A DNA stretch of 64,000 nt from MED-G105 sp039819085 (GCA_039819085.1 JBCBSQ010000002.1:186001-250000); one strand, 5' to 3'; positions 8,412 through 17,239 are shown, counted from the stretch's first letter. Translations and numbers: made by a program. The notes: generated from the sequence alone by a model not told the origin.

Positions 8412-9161
8412 TCAAAACCGGACGGCGAGCGAAAGATCGACGCCCGACATGACAAACTGGTCGCCCGCGGCCTGGCTGAAGCCGTCATCCACGCCCAGTT
8501 CGTCTGGGCCAAGCACCAGATCCCTCGTGCGCAGGTAAACATATTCGAGCGAGATTGCGGCGCTTTCGCTGAGTTCGAAGGAGACGCCGCCGCGACCCTG
8601 ATACGCGAAGGCGGCGTCGCGCGCGCCGAGGCCGTTGCTGAAAAAGCCGCCGCCGACGCCGGCGCCAACAAACAAGGACGCCGGGCCGGCGCGCGCGACT
8701 TCATAGTAAACGTTCGACATCAGGAAATGCGCGGTAAAGTCTTCGGCGGGTTCGATGTCGGTCGGGTCGAGTGGTCCGACGGTCGGATCAAATCCGCCGA
8801 ACTCGGTGACGCGCTCGAAAGAAGGCCGAAGAAACCGATACTCAAGTTCAGTGCGCGCCCCGGAGGGGTAGGAAAACCCAAGGGCGAAGGTCGGACTGGC
8901 CGCGGCGTCAAAATCCGTCACGCGTCGGTTCGGAGGCGTCACGATGAACGCAACGCGCGGATCATAGGCGAGATCCTGGTCAAGTCGGTTCGCGAACGCC
9001 GCTCCCACTCCAAAGCGGGCGTAGATCGACCAGTCCCTTGGCTCTTCCTGCGTCTCGACGCCTTGCGCCAGGGCGGGGGGCGTGGACGCAATGAGGCCGC
9101 CGACGACCGACATGATCGTCAGCTTCGCTCTGACCGACTTGGCCGACATTCTCCAACTCAT
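8412..9161 (-). CDS. Outer-membrane beta-barrel protein (OmpA/porin-like)
   Basis: A signal peptide covers roughly the first 30 residues and ends ALAQ. The mature part alternates strands typical of small barrels (WSIYARFGVGAAF, RTELEYRFLRP, ISLEYVYLRTRDL) and the protein ends in LSLAVRF, with the C-terminal Phe recognised by the Bam machinery. Of the possible starts (GTG 9170, ATG 9161, ATG 9149) I use 9161, giving 249 residues, without a decisive ribosome site. It is a paralogue of the next gene upstream: both share an E-Y-R-(F/Y)-(L/I)-R strand and a Y-L-R-T-x-D-L strand near the end. No function beyond outer-membrane structure can be assigned. Confidence 0.75.
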   Translation of the reverse strand: MSWRMSAKSVRAKLTIMSVVGGLIASTPPALAQGVETQEEPRDWSIYARFGVGAAFANRLDQDLAYDPRVAFIVTPPNRRVTDFDAAASPTFALGFSYPSGARTELEYRFLRPSFERVTEFGGFDPTVGPLDPTDIEPAEDFTAHFLMSNVYYEVARAGPASLFVGAGVGGGFFSNGLGARDAAFAYQGRGGVSFELSESAAISLEYVYLRTRDLVLGPDELGVDDGFSQAAGDQFVMSGVDLSLAVRF

Positions 9162-9299
9162 GCGGAACACCCGACGCGACGGCGCTCATCATAGCGGCGC
9201 CGCAGCGAAGCGGAAAGCGGCGCGCGGTTCACAAAGTGTGCGGACCCCGCGCCGCGCAGGCCGTGCAAGGCCATATGGAGAGATCCGGCGGTCCTGAGA

Positions 9300-10022
9300 T
9301 CAGAACCGCTTTTCAAACGACAGGCTGATGGTCGAGATCCCAAGCCCGTCAACGTCTTCGCGGAAGATAACGCCGCTGGGGTCGGGGAAACTGTCCGCCC
9401 CGAATTGAAGATCGAGAGTCCTGAGGTAAGCGTAGTCAAGCGACACGCTCGCGCTATTGGAAACAGGGGCGCTGAGCCCGACCCTGCCCTGGAACGCTGG
9501 CGACCAGTCGGCGCGGTCGCCAAGGAGGCCAAACGTTAACCCGCCGCGTTCGGCAATGCGCGCTGCGCCGGCGCCGGCGCTGACGAAGGGCTGGAAAGGT
9601 CCGATCCTGGCTTGCGGCGCCAAGACGGCGTTCGCCAACACGGCGTGGACGCCGAAGCCGCCTTCATCGACCGGCAGCGGCGGCGGAACGCCCTCGATCT
9701 CGGGGCTAAACCCGTCGAGGGGCGTCACCTGATCGACGCCGGACCGTATGTACCGGTACTCGACTTCAGCCCGAAATGGCCCTGTGAAATCGTACCCAAC
9801 CGCCGCGCCTGCGCTCCAACTCTGGCTTGTCTCGATCTCAAGCGCCGACGGCGGCGGGTTCAGGAATATCCGCTCCGGGTCGAATGTTCGCGATACGTCG
9901 ATATCAGGCGTGAAACTGACGCCGCCGGAAACGCGGCCATATAAGCCAGAATCACCACCGATCGTTTGCGCGCCCGCCACGGCGGGCGCCAAGGCCAACG
10001 TCAAAACCAATATGCTTCGCAT
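9300..10022 (-). CDS. Outer-membrane beta-barrel protein, paralogue of the preceding barrel gene
   Basis: This 240-residue protein has a clear signal peptide (MRSILVLTLALAPAVAGAQ) and barrel strands such as FRAEVEYRYIRSGVDQVTP and VSLDYAYLRTLDLQFG. It ends LSFEKRF, with a terminal Phe. The start at 10022 is set by the signal peptide and by GGGAG eight bases upstream; the frame is open for 50 more codons upstream without a sensible N-terminus. The gene is followed by its paralogue at 8412-9161 on the same strand, with 138 bases between them. The pair probably arose by duplication. A Pro/Asp-rich loop (IEGVPPPLPVDEGG) is specific to this copy. Confidence 0.8.
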   Translation of the reverse strand: MRSILVLTLALAPAVAGAQTIGGDSGLYGRVSGGVSFTPDIDVSRTFDPERIFLNPPPSALEIETSQSWSAGAAVGYDFTGPFRAEVEYRYIRSGVDQVTPLDGFSPEIEGVPPPLPVDEGGFGVHAVLANAVLAPQARIGPFQPFVSAGAGAARIAERGGLTFGLLGDRADWSPAFQGRVGLSAPVSNSASVSLDYAYLRTLDLQFGADSFPDPSGVIFREDVDGLGISTISLSFEKRF

Positions 10023-10222
10023 TGAGCTACTCCCAATAAACGCCCCGCGCCTTCCGCGACATAAGGCGCCGTCGGCGCGCTTGCGAGAGCCCTCGCCGGG
10101 CCACGCGCGCGTTTTGTCGAAATCTTTTAAGAAGAAAAGCGGAAGGTCATTGGCGACAGTCAATATTGACAAAAATCAATACTGCTAAAGCCGCCTCCGA
10201 CGAATTCTAAGCTTGGGCCGCA

Positions 10223-11665
10223 CTACCTGCGCGCAGCGAAATACTCGCGCGTCAGTTTCGCTACGAGGGGCGAAAGGACCAATAGCGCGATGAGGTTCGG
10301 CGCGGCCATCAGTCCGGTGAGCGTATCGACCGCAAGCCATGAGATCGAGACGACGTCCTCGACCGCGCCGCCTTCCTCCAGCATCAAGACCGCGGCCCCT
10401 GAGAACGTGAAGAAGATGTAGGCGAATTTGAACGGCATGATCGAACGCTCGCCGAAGAGAAACTCGCAGCACCGCTCGCCGTAATAGCTCCAGCCCAAGA
10501 TCGTCGTGAAGCCGAAGATCGTCAGCGCGATCGCGACGATGTGTTCGCCGATCCCGGGCAGCGTGTTTTCAAATGCGGCGATGGTGAGCGGCGCGGCCGT
10601 CTCGCATCCCGCCGGCAGCGTCAGGAGCGACTCGCGCACGAACGGCGCGCAGGCCTCGGGGATGATTCCCGCGGTGAGGATCACCATGGCGGTCAGCGAA
10701 CACACGACGATCGTGTCGATGAAGGTGCCCAGCATCGCGATGACGCCCTGGTTCACCGGGTCATGGTTCTGCGCGGCCGCGTGGGCGATGGGCGCAGAGC
10801 CCTGGCCGGCTTCGTTGGAGAAAATGCCGCGCGCGACGCCTTTCTGCATCGACAAGAGCAAGAGCCCGCCGACGAAGCCCCCCGCCGCCGCATCGAAGCC
10901 AAAAGCGTTCTTGATGATCAGGCTGAACGCCGCCGGCACCGCGTCGATGTTCGCGCCGATCACGATCAGGCTGACGACGAGGTACGCCGCCGCCATGCTT
11001 GGCACCAGTTTGGACGCGACGTTCGAGATCCGTCTGATGCCGCCGATAATAACGAGCCCGGCGCCGCCGGCGATCACAAGGCCGGAAAGCCACGGCGCGA
11101 TCCCGTAATTGGCGTTCAGCGCGTCGGAGATGGTGTTCGTCTGGATCGAGGAGCCGGTGCCCCAGCTCGCAAGCATGCCGAACACCGCGAAGACCGCGCC
11201 AAGCCAGACCCATTTCGAGCCCATGCCGTTCTTGATGTAGTACATCGGGCCGCCGACGTGCCGGCCGGCGTCGTCGACTTCGCGGAACTGCACAGCCAGC
11301 ACGCCTTCGGCGTACTTTGTCGCCATGCCCACAAGCGCCGTGATCCACATCCAGAAGACCGCGCCCGGACCGCCAATCGCGATCGCGGCGGCGACGCCGC
11401 CGATATTGCCGGTCCCGACAGTCGAAGAGAGCGCCGTCATCAGCGCCGCAAATGGCGAGACGTCGCCTTCGTCGTCGTCGGAGTGGTCGCGTTTACGGGT
11501 CAGCTCGCCGATCGCGTAGGGCAGTTTCAGGAGTGGCATGCCGCCGAGCCGGAGCATCAGATAGAGCCCCGTCCCAAGCAGAAGGATCAGGATCGGCGGG
11601 TATTGGACGCTGTCCGACCCCCAGACATACGCGTTCGTCAGCTCGATAAAGCCCTGCAGATCCAT
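10223..11665 (-). CDS. Alanine or glycine:cation symporter (AgcS family)
   Basis: This 480-residue inner-membrane transporter belongs to the AgcS family, which imports alanine or glycine with sodium or protons. Family landmarks are SSTVGTGNIGGVAAAIAIGGPGAVFWMW near residue 85 (quoted in part: TVGTGNIGGVA), then GGPMYYIKNGMG, and later SNEAGQGSAPIAHAAA. About ten to eleven hydrophobic segments can be read, including ILILLLGTGLYLML near the start. The ATG at 11665 begins MDLQGFIELT and is preceded by GGGGA; the frame is open for about 100 codons upstream, but that stretch is not family-like. It is transcribed on its own, away from the divergent ferredoxin reductase. Confidence 0.92.
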   Translation of the reverse strand: MDLQGFIELTNAYVWGSDSVQYPPILILLLGTGLYLMLRLGGMPLLKLPYAIGELTRKRDHSDDDEGDVSPFAALMTALSSTVGTGNIGGVAAAIAIGGPGAVFWMWITALVGMATKYAEGVLAVQFREVDDAGRHVGGPMYYIKNGMGSKWVWLGAVFAVFGMLASWGTGSSIQTNTISDALNANYGIAPWLSGLVIAGGAGLVIIGGIRRISNVASKLVPSMAAAYLVVSLIVIGANIDAVPAAFSLIIKNAFGFDAAAGGFVGGLLLLSMQKGVARGIFSNEAGQGSAPIAHAAAQNHDPVNQGVIAMLGTFIDTIVVCSLTAMVILTAGIIPEACAPFVRESLLTLPAGCETAAPLTIAAFENTLPGIGEHIVAIALTIFGFTTILGWSYYGERCCEFLFGERSIMPFKFAYIFFTFSGAAVLMLEEGGAVEDVVSISWLAVDTLTGLMAAPNLIALLVLSPLVAKLTREYFAARR

Positions 11666-11882
11666 CTGGTCCCCGCAATCCGGTGAAGAGGACGCGCCGC
11701 GCAAGATCCCACGCAAAGAAAAGCCGGCGCCGCATACCGCCGCGCCGGGCGCGCATCCCATTGGTTTTGTTGAAGAGACACTAGGCGGACCCCGTGCGCC
11801 CTGTCCAGTTTGAGGGCGCCATCGCGAAGGGATGGCGATGCGGCTGGACCTTCGCGCGAGGACGCTTACGTTCCACCCCCGT

Positions 11883-13127
11883 ATGACTGAAACGCTCGCC
11901 ATTGTCGGCGCGGGGCAGGCGGGCCTTTCCGCCGCCGCCAGCGCCCGCCAGGAAGGTTTTAGCGGCCGCATTCGCCTGATCGGCGCGGAGGCGACGCCGC
12001 CCTATCAGCGCCCGCCCCTGTCAAAAGCGTATCTGAAAGGCGACCTCGGCGTTGACCGGCTGCATTTGAAGCCCGCCGAATTCTACGAGAGCGCCGACAT
12101 CGAGATGGATCTTGGCCGGCGCATCGTCGCGATCGACCGCGCCGCCAGGACGCTGACGGACGAGGCCGGCGCTGAAACCGCCTATGACCGGCTCATCATC
12201 GCGACGGGGGCGCCGCCGCGCGAGCTCAATTGCCCTGGCGCGGACGCCACTGGCGTATTCTACCTGCGCACCCTGAAGGACAGCGACTCTTTGCGCGCGG
12301 TATTGGACGTCGACGGAACGATTGTCGTCGTCGGCGCTGGCTATATCGGCCTTGAGGTCGCCGCGGTCGCCCGCGCCTCGGGGCGGAAAGTCGTCGTCCT
12401 TGAGATCGCAGACCGGCCGTTAAAGCGCGTCGCCGGGCGGGCGATCTCCGATTTCTTCGCCGGTCTGCATCGCGCGGAAGGCGTTGACCTGCGTCTGGAG
12501 ACGGGCCTTGAAGAGATCGAAACAACAAACGGAAGAGTAGCGGGGGTTCGCCTGAGCGATGGTTCGCGGCTCAACTGCGCGGCTGTCCTGATTGGCATTG
12601 GCGCCGCGCCGGACCTCGGGCTAGCCGCGGACGCCGGCCTTGAATGCGACAATGGCGTTCTCGTCGATGAAACGGCGCTGACGAGCGACCCGGCGATCTG
12701 GGCGGCCGGCGACGTCGCGAATTTTCCATCGCCCTTTTACGGGCGCCGGTTGCGGCTGGAATCGGTCCCGAACGCCATCGAGCAAGGCAAGGCGGCGGGG
12801 GTCAACGTGGCGCGCGCCGCCACTGGCGCTGCGCCGCAGATATATGACTCGCTGCCATGGTTCTGGTCCGACCAATATGACGTCAAACTCCAGACAGCCG
12901 GCGCCCGGCCGCCCAATGAGACGCCAGGCATGACGGAAATCGTCCGCCCCGGCGCACATGAGCGTAGCTTATCCGTCTGGACGGCGTTAAACGGCGCGCT
13001 TCAGTCGGTCGACGCGATCAATGATCCGGCGGCGTTCGTCGTCGGCAAGCGTCTCATCGCCGCGCGAGGGCGCATCGATCTGGACGCGCTCGCCGATCCG
13101 TCGCATGACCTGAAGTCGTTTTTGTAA
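11883..13127 (+). CDS. NAD(P)H-dependent ferredoxin reductase (FAD, rubredoxin/putidaredoxin-reductase type)
   Basis: This 414-residue flavoprotein has the FAD loop at its start (AIVGAGQAGLSAAASA), a second dinucleotide loop in the middle (IVVVGAGYIGLEVAAVA) for NAD(P)H, and a closing FAD motif (IWAAGDVANFPSPF). The C-terminal part after about residue 325 (WFWSDQYDVKLQTAG) is the usual reductase domain for ferredoxin-type partners. It would pass electrons from NAD(P)H to the [2Fe-2S] ferredoxin 32 bases downstream. A GAAGG site sits seven bases before an in-frame ATG at 11838, which would add 15 residues. I prefer 11883 because the family normally begins right before the FAD loop. Confidence 0.9.
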   Translation: MTETLAIVGAGQAGLSAAASARQEGFSGRIRLIGAEATPPYQRPPLSKAYLKGDLGVDRLHLKPAEFYESADIEMDLGRRIVAIDRAARTLTDEAGAETAYDRLIIATGAPPRELNCPGADATGVFYLRTLKDSDSLRAVLDVDGTIVVVGAGYIGLEVAAVARASGRKVVVLEIADRPLKRVAGRAISDFFAGLHRAEGVDLRLETGLEEIETTNGRVAGVRLSDGSRLNCAAVLIGIGAAPDLGLAADAGLECDNGVLVDETALTSDPAIWAAGDVANFPSPFYGRRLRLESVPNAIEQGKAAGVNVARAATGAAPQIYDSLPWFWSDQYDVKLQTAGARPPNETPGMTEIVRPGAHERSLSVWTALNGALQSVDAINDPAAFVVGKRLIAARGRIDLDALADPSHDLKSFL

Positions 13128-13159
13128 AGGCCTCCCCCGCGAGCAGGTGAAGACAGCCC

Positions 13160-13480
13160 ATGGCGAAGATTACGTATATTGAACACAACGGAACCGAACA
13201 CGTGGTTGAGGCGCAGGCTGGCGTCTCGGTCATGGAGACCGCGGTCAAGAACATGGTGCCGGGCATCGACGCGGACTGCGGCGGCGCATGCGCGTGCGCG
13301 ACATGCCACGTCTATGTGGATCCGGAGTGGCTGGAAAAGACCGGCAAGCGGGAGAGCATGGAGGAGTCCATGCTCGACTTCGCTTATGAGCCGAAGGACA
13401 ACTCGCGGCTTTCCTGCCAGATCACCGTGACGGACGCGCTCGACGGGCTCATCGTGCGGCTGCCGGAGCAGCAGGGCTAG
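13160..13480 (+). CDS. [2Fe-2S] ferredoxin, adrenodoxin/putidaredoxin type
   Basis: This 106-residue protein has cysteines 40, 46, 49 and 86 in the C-x5-C-x2-C...C arrangement of vertebrate-type ferredoxins (DCGGACACATCHVY and LSCQITV). These ligate one [2Fe-2S] cluster. It is likely the electron carrier for the reductase just upstream and would serve a cytochrome P450 or another oxygenase, or iron-sulfur assembly. No such oxygenase is in the window apart from the 2-oxoglutarate enzyme, which does not need one. The last 32 bases overlap the 3' end of the opposing gene at 13449-14480. Confidence 0.93.
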   Translation: MAKITYIEHNGTEHVVEAQAGVSVMETAVKNMVPGIDADCGGACACATCHVYVDPEWLEKTGKRESMEESMLDFAYEPKDNSRLSCQITVTDALDGLIVRLPEQQG

Positions 13481-14480
13481 CAGGCCCTTCGCCCGCGATC
13501 CGAAAGCGCACAATCAGCGGGTAATGATCCGAGGGCGTATCAGGACCGATGCGGGCGTCGACTTCGAGCGCTTCTGTTGCAAAGGCGTGATCGATCGGAA
13601 GGCCGATCCCTGGCAGGTTTGAGAACCAGGTCGGCCGCAGTCCAAGCGTTGCGCGCGCAAACCCTGCGCGCGCCACATCGCCGCGAACGAGCGGGCTCCA
13701 GGGCGTTGCGTTAAAATCGCCGACCATCACGGTCGGCGCTGCCGGGCGAAGGAGCGCGGCCGTCTCCTGCCAGAATCGCGCCCGCCAAAACTGTCCCGTC
13801 GGCGACAATGGCGTCGGCAGGTGAACGGCGAGGATATCGACATCGACGCCTTTCACATTCACGGTCGCCGCCACGGATCGTTTGTAGCCAAACGACGTCG
13901 CTCGTTCATCCGTGAGCGGCAGACGCGACATTAGCAAGACGCCGCTCTCCGGGTCGGGCGCGGCTTCGAATGGATACGCGGCCCGCGCCCGGGACATCAG
14001 CGCATCTGGAATTTCTTCACGCGGCGCCTCCGCAATGGCGAGGACAACCGCGTCGGTCTCGATAGCGAGTTCGAAGGCGGCCTCAAACGCGTCTGCGTTT
14101 CCATAGACATTGGACCAAACGACAGCGGGGTCATCCGGGCGCGCCGCACCCGCCAATCCTTGTGCGGATGGAATCGCGTCCAGCATGATGAAGGCGGCGA
14201 CGCCGGCGAGCCCCGTCGCCGCCAGCCCGGGCCTCAGCTGCTTGCGGAGGAGCGCGGCAAGACAAAGGACGCTCGCAGCCAGCATCGCCTGCGGCGCGAG
14301 ACTGGAGATGAGTTCAGCTGGCCAGACATCGGGCGCCGCCTTCGCCGCCAACAGCGCGAACGCGCCTGCAGCCGCAACCACGCTCGCCCCGCCCGCAAAC
14401 CGGGAAACAGCGCCCTCGTCTTGACGTGGGCCGCCAGAAGCCTTCGAATGAACAAAACCAGAACTAACGCCGCCGCTCAT
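13449..14480 (-). CDS. Membrane-anchored endonuclease/exonuclease/phosphatase (EEP) family protein
   Basis: This 343-residue protein has three hydrophobic segments in its first 110 residues (VVAAAGAFALLAAKAA, LAASVLCLAALL, GLAGVAAFIMLDAIP), then a soluble EEP-fold domain. Catalytic landmarks are VMVGDFNATPWSP, LPIDHAFAT and SDHYPLIVRF, which hold the Asp-Asn and Asp-His pairs of the fold. The first EEP strand (VVWSNVYGNAD) replaces the usual T-x-N-V. Proteins of this build are often phosphodiesterases facing the periplasm; the substrate is not known. Its 3' end overlaps the ferredoxin gene tail by 32 bases in convergent orientation. Confidence 0.85.
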   Translation of the reverse strand: MSGGVSSGFVHSKASGGPRQDEGAVSRFAGGASVVAAAGAFALLAAKAAPDVWPAELISSLAPQAMLAASVLCLAALLRKQLRPGLAATGLAGVAAFIMLDAIPSAQGLAGAARPDDPAVVWSNVYGNADAFEAAFELAIETDAVVLAIAEAPREEIPDALMSRARAAYPFEAAPDPESGVLLMSRLPLTDERATSFGYKRSVAATVNVKGVDVDILAVHLPTPLSPTGQFWRARFWQETAALLRPAAPTVMVGDFNATPWSPLVRGDVARAGFARATLGLRPTWFSNLPGIGLPIDHAFATEALEVDARIGPDTPSDHYPLIVRFRIAGEGPASPAAPAAAR

Positions 14481-14530
14481 TCGACCTCACGCAACTTTTC
14501 AAACCCCCTAATAGACACTCGCCCGTCAAG

Positions 14531-14992
14531 ATGCCTCCGCTCCGATCCCAAACGCCGGCCGCCAACCTCGCCTCCGCCACGGCCCGCGCCGGCGTGACCG
14601 CGGAGTTAACGCGCGGCGTAGCGCGCCTCTTCCGCGACATGGGCCTCGCCGTTCTGCCGGAGTTCCAGTTGCCGACCGGCCGGCGGCTCGACCTCGTCGG
14701 ACTGAACGAAAAAGGCCGGCTGATCGTGGCGGAAGTGAAGTCATGCCGCGCCGATTTCGAGGCCGACGTCAAATGGCGCGAGTATCTCGATTTTTGCGAC
14801 GATTTCTTTTTCGCCGTCGCTACGGATTTTCCAAAAGAGATATTGCCGACGGATAAAGGCTTGATCATCGCCGACGCTTATGGCGCGGCGATTGTCCGCG
14901 ACGCCGAGCCGACCCCTCTGCCGCCGGCCCGCCGCAAGGCCCTGACCTTGCGTTTCGCGCGCCAGGCGGCCGGCCGGGCGAGCGCGCTCTGA
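14531..14992 (+). CDS. mmcB: MmcB family DNA repair protein (PD-(D/E)xK nuclease fold)
   Basis: This 153-residue protein matches the MmcB family, named for a role in mitomycin C resistance in Caulobacter. The nuclease-fold core is visible: RRLDLVGLNEKGRLIVAEVKSC (given as RRLDLVGLN then LIVAEVKS), with Asp and E-x-K residues, after a helical N-terminus (VTAELTRGVARLFRDMGL). It would act on damaged DNA in the cytoplasm. The gene is divergent from the EEP gene, with 50 bases between them, so the two probably share a promoter region. SOS control is likely for the family, but I could not make out a clear LexA box. Confidence 0.85.
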   Translation: MPPLRSQTPAANLASATARAGVTAELTRGVARLFRDMGLAVLPEFQLPTGRRLDLVGLNEKGRLIVAEVKSCRADFEADVKWREYLDFCDDFFFAVATDFPKEILPTDKGLIIADAYGAAIVRDAEPTPLPPARRKALTLRFARQAAGRASAL

Positions 14993-15080
14993 CAGGGGCG
15001 GCATTGACCTCGATCAACGCCGCCGCGGCGCGTTCCGTGGAACGCTTCTTCGACCCGAAGCTTAAGGAAGGAACGTCCCG

Positions 15081-15554
15081 ATGCGCGACGCCGCCGACCG
15101 GATCGCCTGGATCGCCGTCGCTGACGGCGAGAAAGCCCTCATCTTTCGCAATGCGGACACCGCCGACTCGCCGCTCCTGAAGGTCGTGCGCAAGGAGGAA
15201 ATCGATAACCCGCCGAACCGCAAGCAGGGCGCCGGACCGGCCGGCCGCTTCCAAGATCCCGGGGCCGGCGGCGCGCAGCGATCGGCGGTCGAGGAGACCG
15301 ACTGGCGCCGGTTTGAGAAGCAGCGGTTCGCGCAGGATTTCGCCGACGCCCTCAGCCGCGCGGCGCTGCGCGACGACTACGACGAATTGGTGGTCTTCGC
15401 GCCGGCCGCGACCCTCGGCGTCATGCGCGAGGCGCTCGGCGAGGCGGCGAAATCCCGGCTCTTGTTCGCCATAGACAGCGACCTGACCAATCACCCGGTT
15501 GAGGAAATCGAAGCGCGGGTGAAGGACGCCTACCGCGAGCGCCCGATGCGCTAG
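15081..15554 (+). CDS. Host attachment family protein (Host_attach domain)
   Basis: This 157-residue cytoplasmic protein resembles the family annotated as required for attachment to host cells, first described in Agrobacterium. Typical features are the opening IAWIAVADGEKALIFRN, the Gly/Arg-rich middle (AGPAGRFQDPGAGGAQRSAVEE) quoted in part as GRFQDPGAGG, and a late LVVFAPAATLGVMREAL strand-helix. The fold is related to archaeal release factor/eRF1-like domains; the biochemical role is not known. AAGGAAGG precedes the ATG. The annotation does not prove that this organism attaches to a host. Confidence 0.82.
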   Translation: MRDAADRIAWIAVADGEKALIFRNADTADSPLLKVVRKEEIDNPPNRKQGAGPAGRFQDPGAGGAQRSAVEETDWRRFEKQRFAQDFADALSRAALRDDYDELVVFAPAATLGVMREALGEAAKSRLLFAIDSDLTNHPVEEIEARVKDAYRERPMR

Positions 15555-15740
15555 ATGCGCAGACCGGGCGGCCGCCGCCGGCGTCGGTTACGACCCTGCG
15601 GCGGTGTCGCGACACTGATAAGCTTTTCCGATAGAAGGGCGCCGGAGATGTGATCGTCTCAAAGGCGCGCCATGCCGCCGCGGGGTCGCATCGTCGGGGC
15701 GCGGGCGCGGTTCCGCGCCCGCAATTCAAGGGAGAGGAAA

Positions 15741-16799
15741 ATGACGCAAGTGGATGAAGAAAAGCTCGGCGAACTCGCCGGCAAGGTCATGGGCGACGTC
15801 GCCGGCGCCATGGGGATTTTGATGGCCTTCATTGGCGACCAGACAGGCGTATACGCCGCCCTGGAGGACGCGGGGTCGACGACCGCCGACGACCTCGCCG
15901 AAAAGATGGGCCGCAATCCGAAATACGTCCGCGAATGGCTGTCGTCGAATGCGGCGCTCGGCTATGTGTCGTATGATCCGATGACAGAGCAGTTCTCGCT
16001 GTCGCCCGAGCAGGCGATCGTCTTCGCGCGCGAAGGCCACCCGGCCTGCATGCAGGGGTTCTTTCAATCGGTTCTCTCGCAGATGGAGACCCACGAAAAG
16101 GCGATCCAGATCTTCCAAAGCGGCGAAGGCCGTCCGTGGAGCGATCAATCCGCCTGCTGTTTCTGCGGCGTGGATCGGTTCTTCAGGCCCGGCTATGAAG
16201 CAAACTTGCTGACGAGCTGGGTCCCCGCGCTTGACGGCGTTCTGGAAAAGCTCAAGAGCGGCGCGACGGTGGCCGATATCGGCTGCGGACATGGCTCTTC
16301 GACGGTCCTGATGGCGAAGGCCTTTCCGAACTCGACGTTCCGGGGCTTCGACTTTCATGAGCCGTCGATTGAACGCGCGCGCGCGCAGGCGCAGGAGGCG
16401 GGCGTCTCCAATGTTGAGTTCGCCCTCGCGCGCGCGCAGGACTTTCCAGGCGATGGCTATGACTTCGCCTGCATCTTCGACGCGCTGCACGACATGGGTG
16501 ATCCGGTTGGCGCGGCGACCCATGTGCGAAAGGCGTTGAAGCCGGACGGAACGCTGATGCTTGTTGAACCGCTCGCCGGTGATGCGTTGACGGACAACAT
16601 GCATCCCTTGGGCGCGATCTATTACGCGTTCTCGACGACAGTCTGCACGCCCTGTTCTCTCTCCCAGGAGGTAGGGCTTGGCCTCGGCGCGCAGGCCGGC
16701 CAGAAGCGGCTCACCAAGGTTCTGAATGAGGCGGGATTTGGCCATGTGCGGCGCGCCGCGGAGACGCCGGCGAACATGGTGCTGGAAGTCCGAAACTAG
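15741..16799 (+). CDS. Class I SAM-dependent methyltransferase, Rv2258c-like
   Basis: This 352-residue protein has an N-terminal winged-helix/dimerisation part (residues 1-110, with FIGDQTGVYAALEDAG and NPKYVREWL) and a C-terminal Rossmann methyltransferase with SAM motif I at VADIGCGHGSSTVLMAK and an acidic strand FDFHEPSIERA. A CCFCG cluster of cysteines lies between the domains. The domain order resembles mycobacterial Rv2258c, whose natural substrate is not established. The start at 15741 is fixed by GGAGAGGA just upstream; the frame is open for 23 codons before it. It stands as a single gene, followed by a short GC hairpin. Confidence 0.85.
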   Translation: MTQVDEEKLGELAGKVMGDVAGAMGILMAFIGDQTGVYAALEDAGSTTADDLAEKMGRNPKYVREWLSSNAALGYVSYDPMTEQFSLSPEQAIVFAREGHPACMQGFFQSVLSQMETHEKAIQIFQSGEGRPWSDQSACCFCGVDRFFRPGYEANLLTSWVPALDGVLEKLKSGATVADIGCGHGSSTVLMAKAFPNSTFRGFDFHEPSIERARAQAQEAGVSNVEFALARAQDFPGDGYDFACIFDALHDMGDPVGAATHVRKALKPDGTLMLVEPLAGDALTDNMHPLGAIYYAFSTTVCTPCSLSQEVGLGLGAQAGQKRLTKVLNEAGFGHVRRAAETPANMVLEVRN

Positions 16800-16822
16800 G
16801 GCGCGGTCAGCCTAACGTCCGG

Positions 16823-16840
16823 CGGCGCCCTCTGGCGCCG
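16823..16840 (+). terminator. Short GC hairpin after the methyltransferase gene
   Basis: A seven-base perfect stem (CGGCGCC / GGCGCCG) closes a four-base loop, 23 bases after the methyltransferase stop. There is no T-run behind it, so it is at best a weak or Rho-assisted terminator. Confidence 0.35.
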
Positions 16841-16970
16841 TCGCCCCATATGGCGTATACGCGCGTCCGGAGATTTTATGTCAGAGCTTGTCATCCGCTG
16901 AATCTTGAGAGCCTCGCGCGAGGTTGTTCCCCCCGCGCGCCCTGTTCTGATTCAGCCGACAGGCTTCCCC

Positions 16971-17231
16971 ATGAACATTTCAAAGCCGGAGCAACGCACG
17001 CTCCACGTCCTGGCGCGCGGCGGCGCCGTCCTCGTCGAGAAAGACGACAAGGGCAAAATCGTCGAGGTCAATTGCGTCAGCCGCGAGGGATGGACCCTCG
17101 CCGACTGCACGCTCGGGGTCTTCAGGAAACTCCGTAAGCGGCGGCTCGTCGCGTCATCGGCGGGCGGGCCTTACCGCATCACCCGCGCAGGCCGCGTCGC
17201 CGTTCGCCCGCAGCTCGACAACCGGAGTTAA
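16971..17231 (+). CDS. UPF0386 / YjhX-family protein
   Basis: This 86-residue protein matches the YjhX/UPF0386 family along its full length: the opening MNISKPEQRTLHVLARGG, then REGWTLADCTLGVFRKLR, then the close PYRITRAGRVAVRPQLDN. In E. coli, YjhX has been described as a toxin paired with the acetyltransferase YjhQ. Here no antitoxin gene is adjacent, and chromosomal alphaproteobacterial copies usually stand alone, so toxicity should not be assumed. The family looks like a small winged helix that could bind DNA. The start follows the family; upstream in-frame sequence is not conserved. A strong hairpin follows it. Confidence 0.9.
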   Translation: MNISKPEQRTLHVLARGGAVLVEKDDKGKIVEVNCVSREGWTLADCTLGVFRKLRKRRLVASSAGGPYRITRAGRVAVRPQLDNRS

Positions 17232-17239
17232 AACCAAAC

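Noticed and set aside
10541..11686. 381-codon open frame opposite the AgcS symporter
   Set aside because: Arg/His-rich composition without family signals; the symporter strand is unambiguous.
15041..15070. GGAAC box before the host-attachment gene as a general-stress (EcfG) promoter
   Set aside because: The downstream element does not match CGTT at the right spacing.
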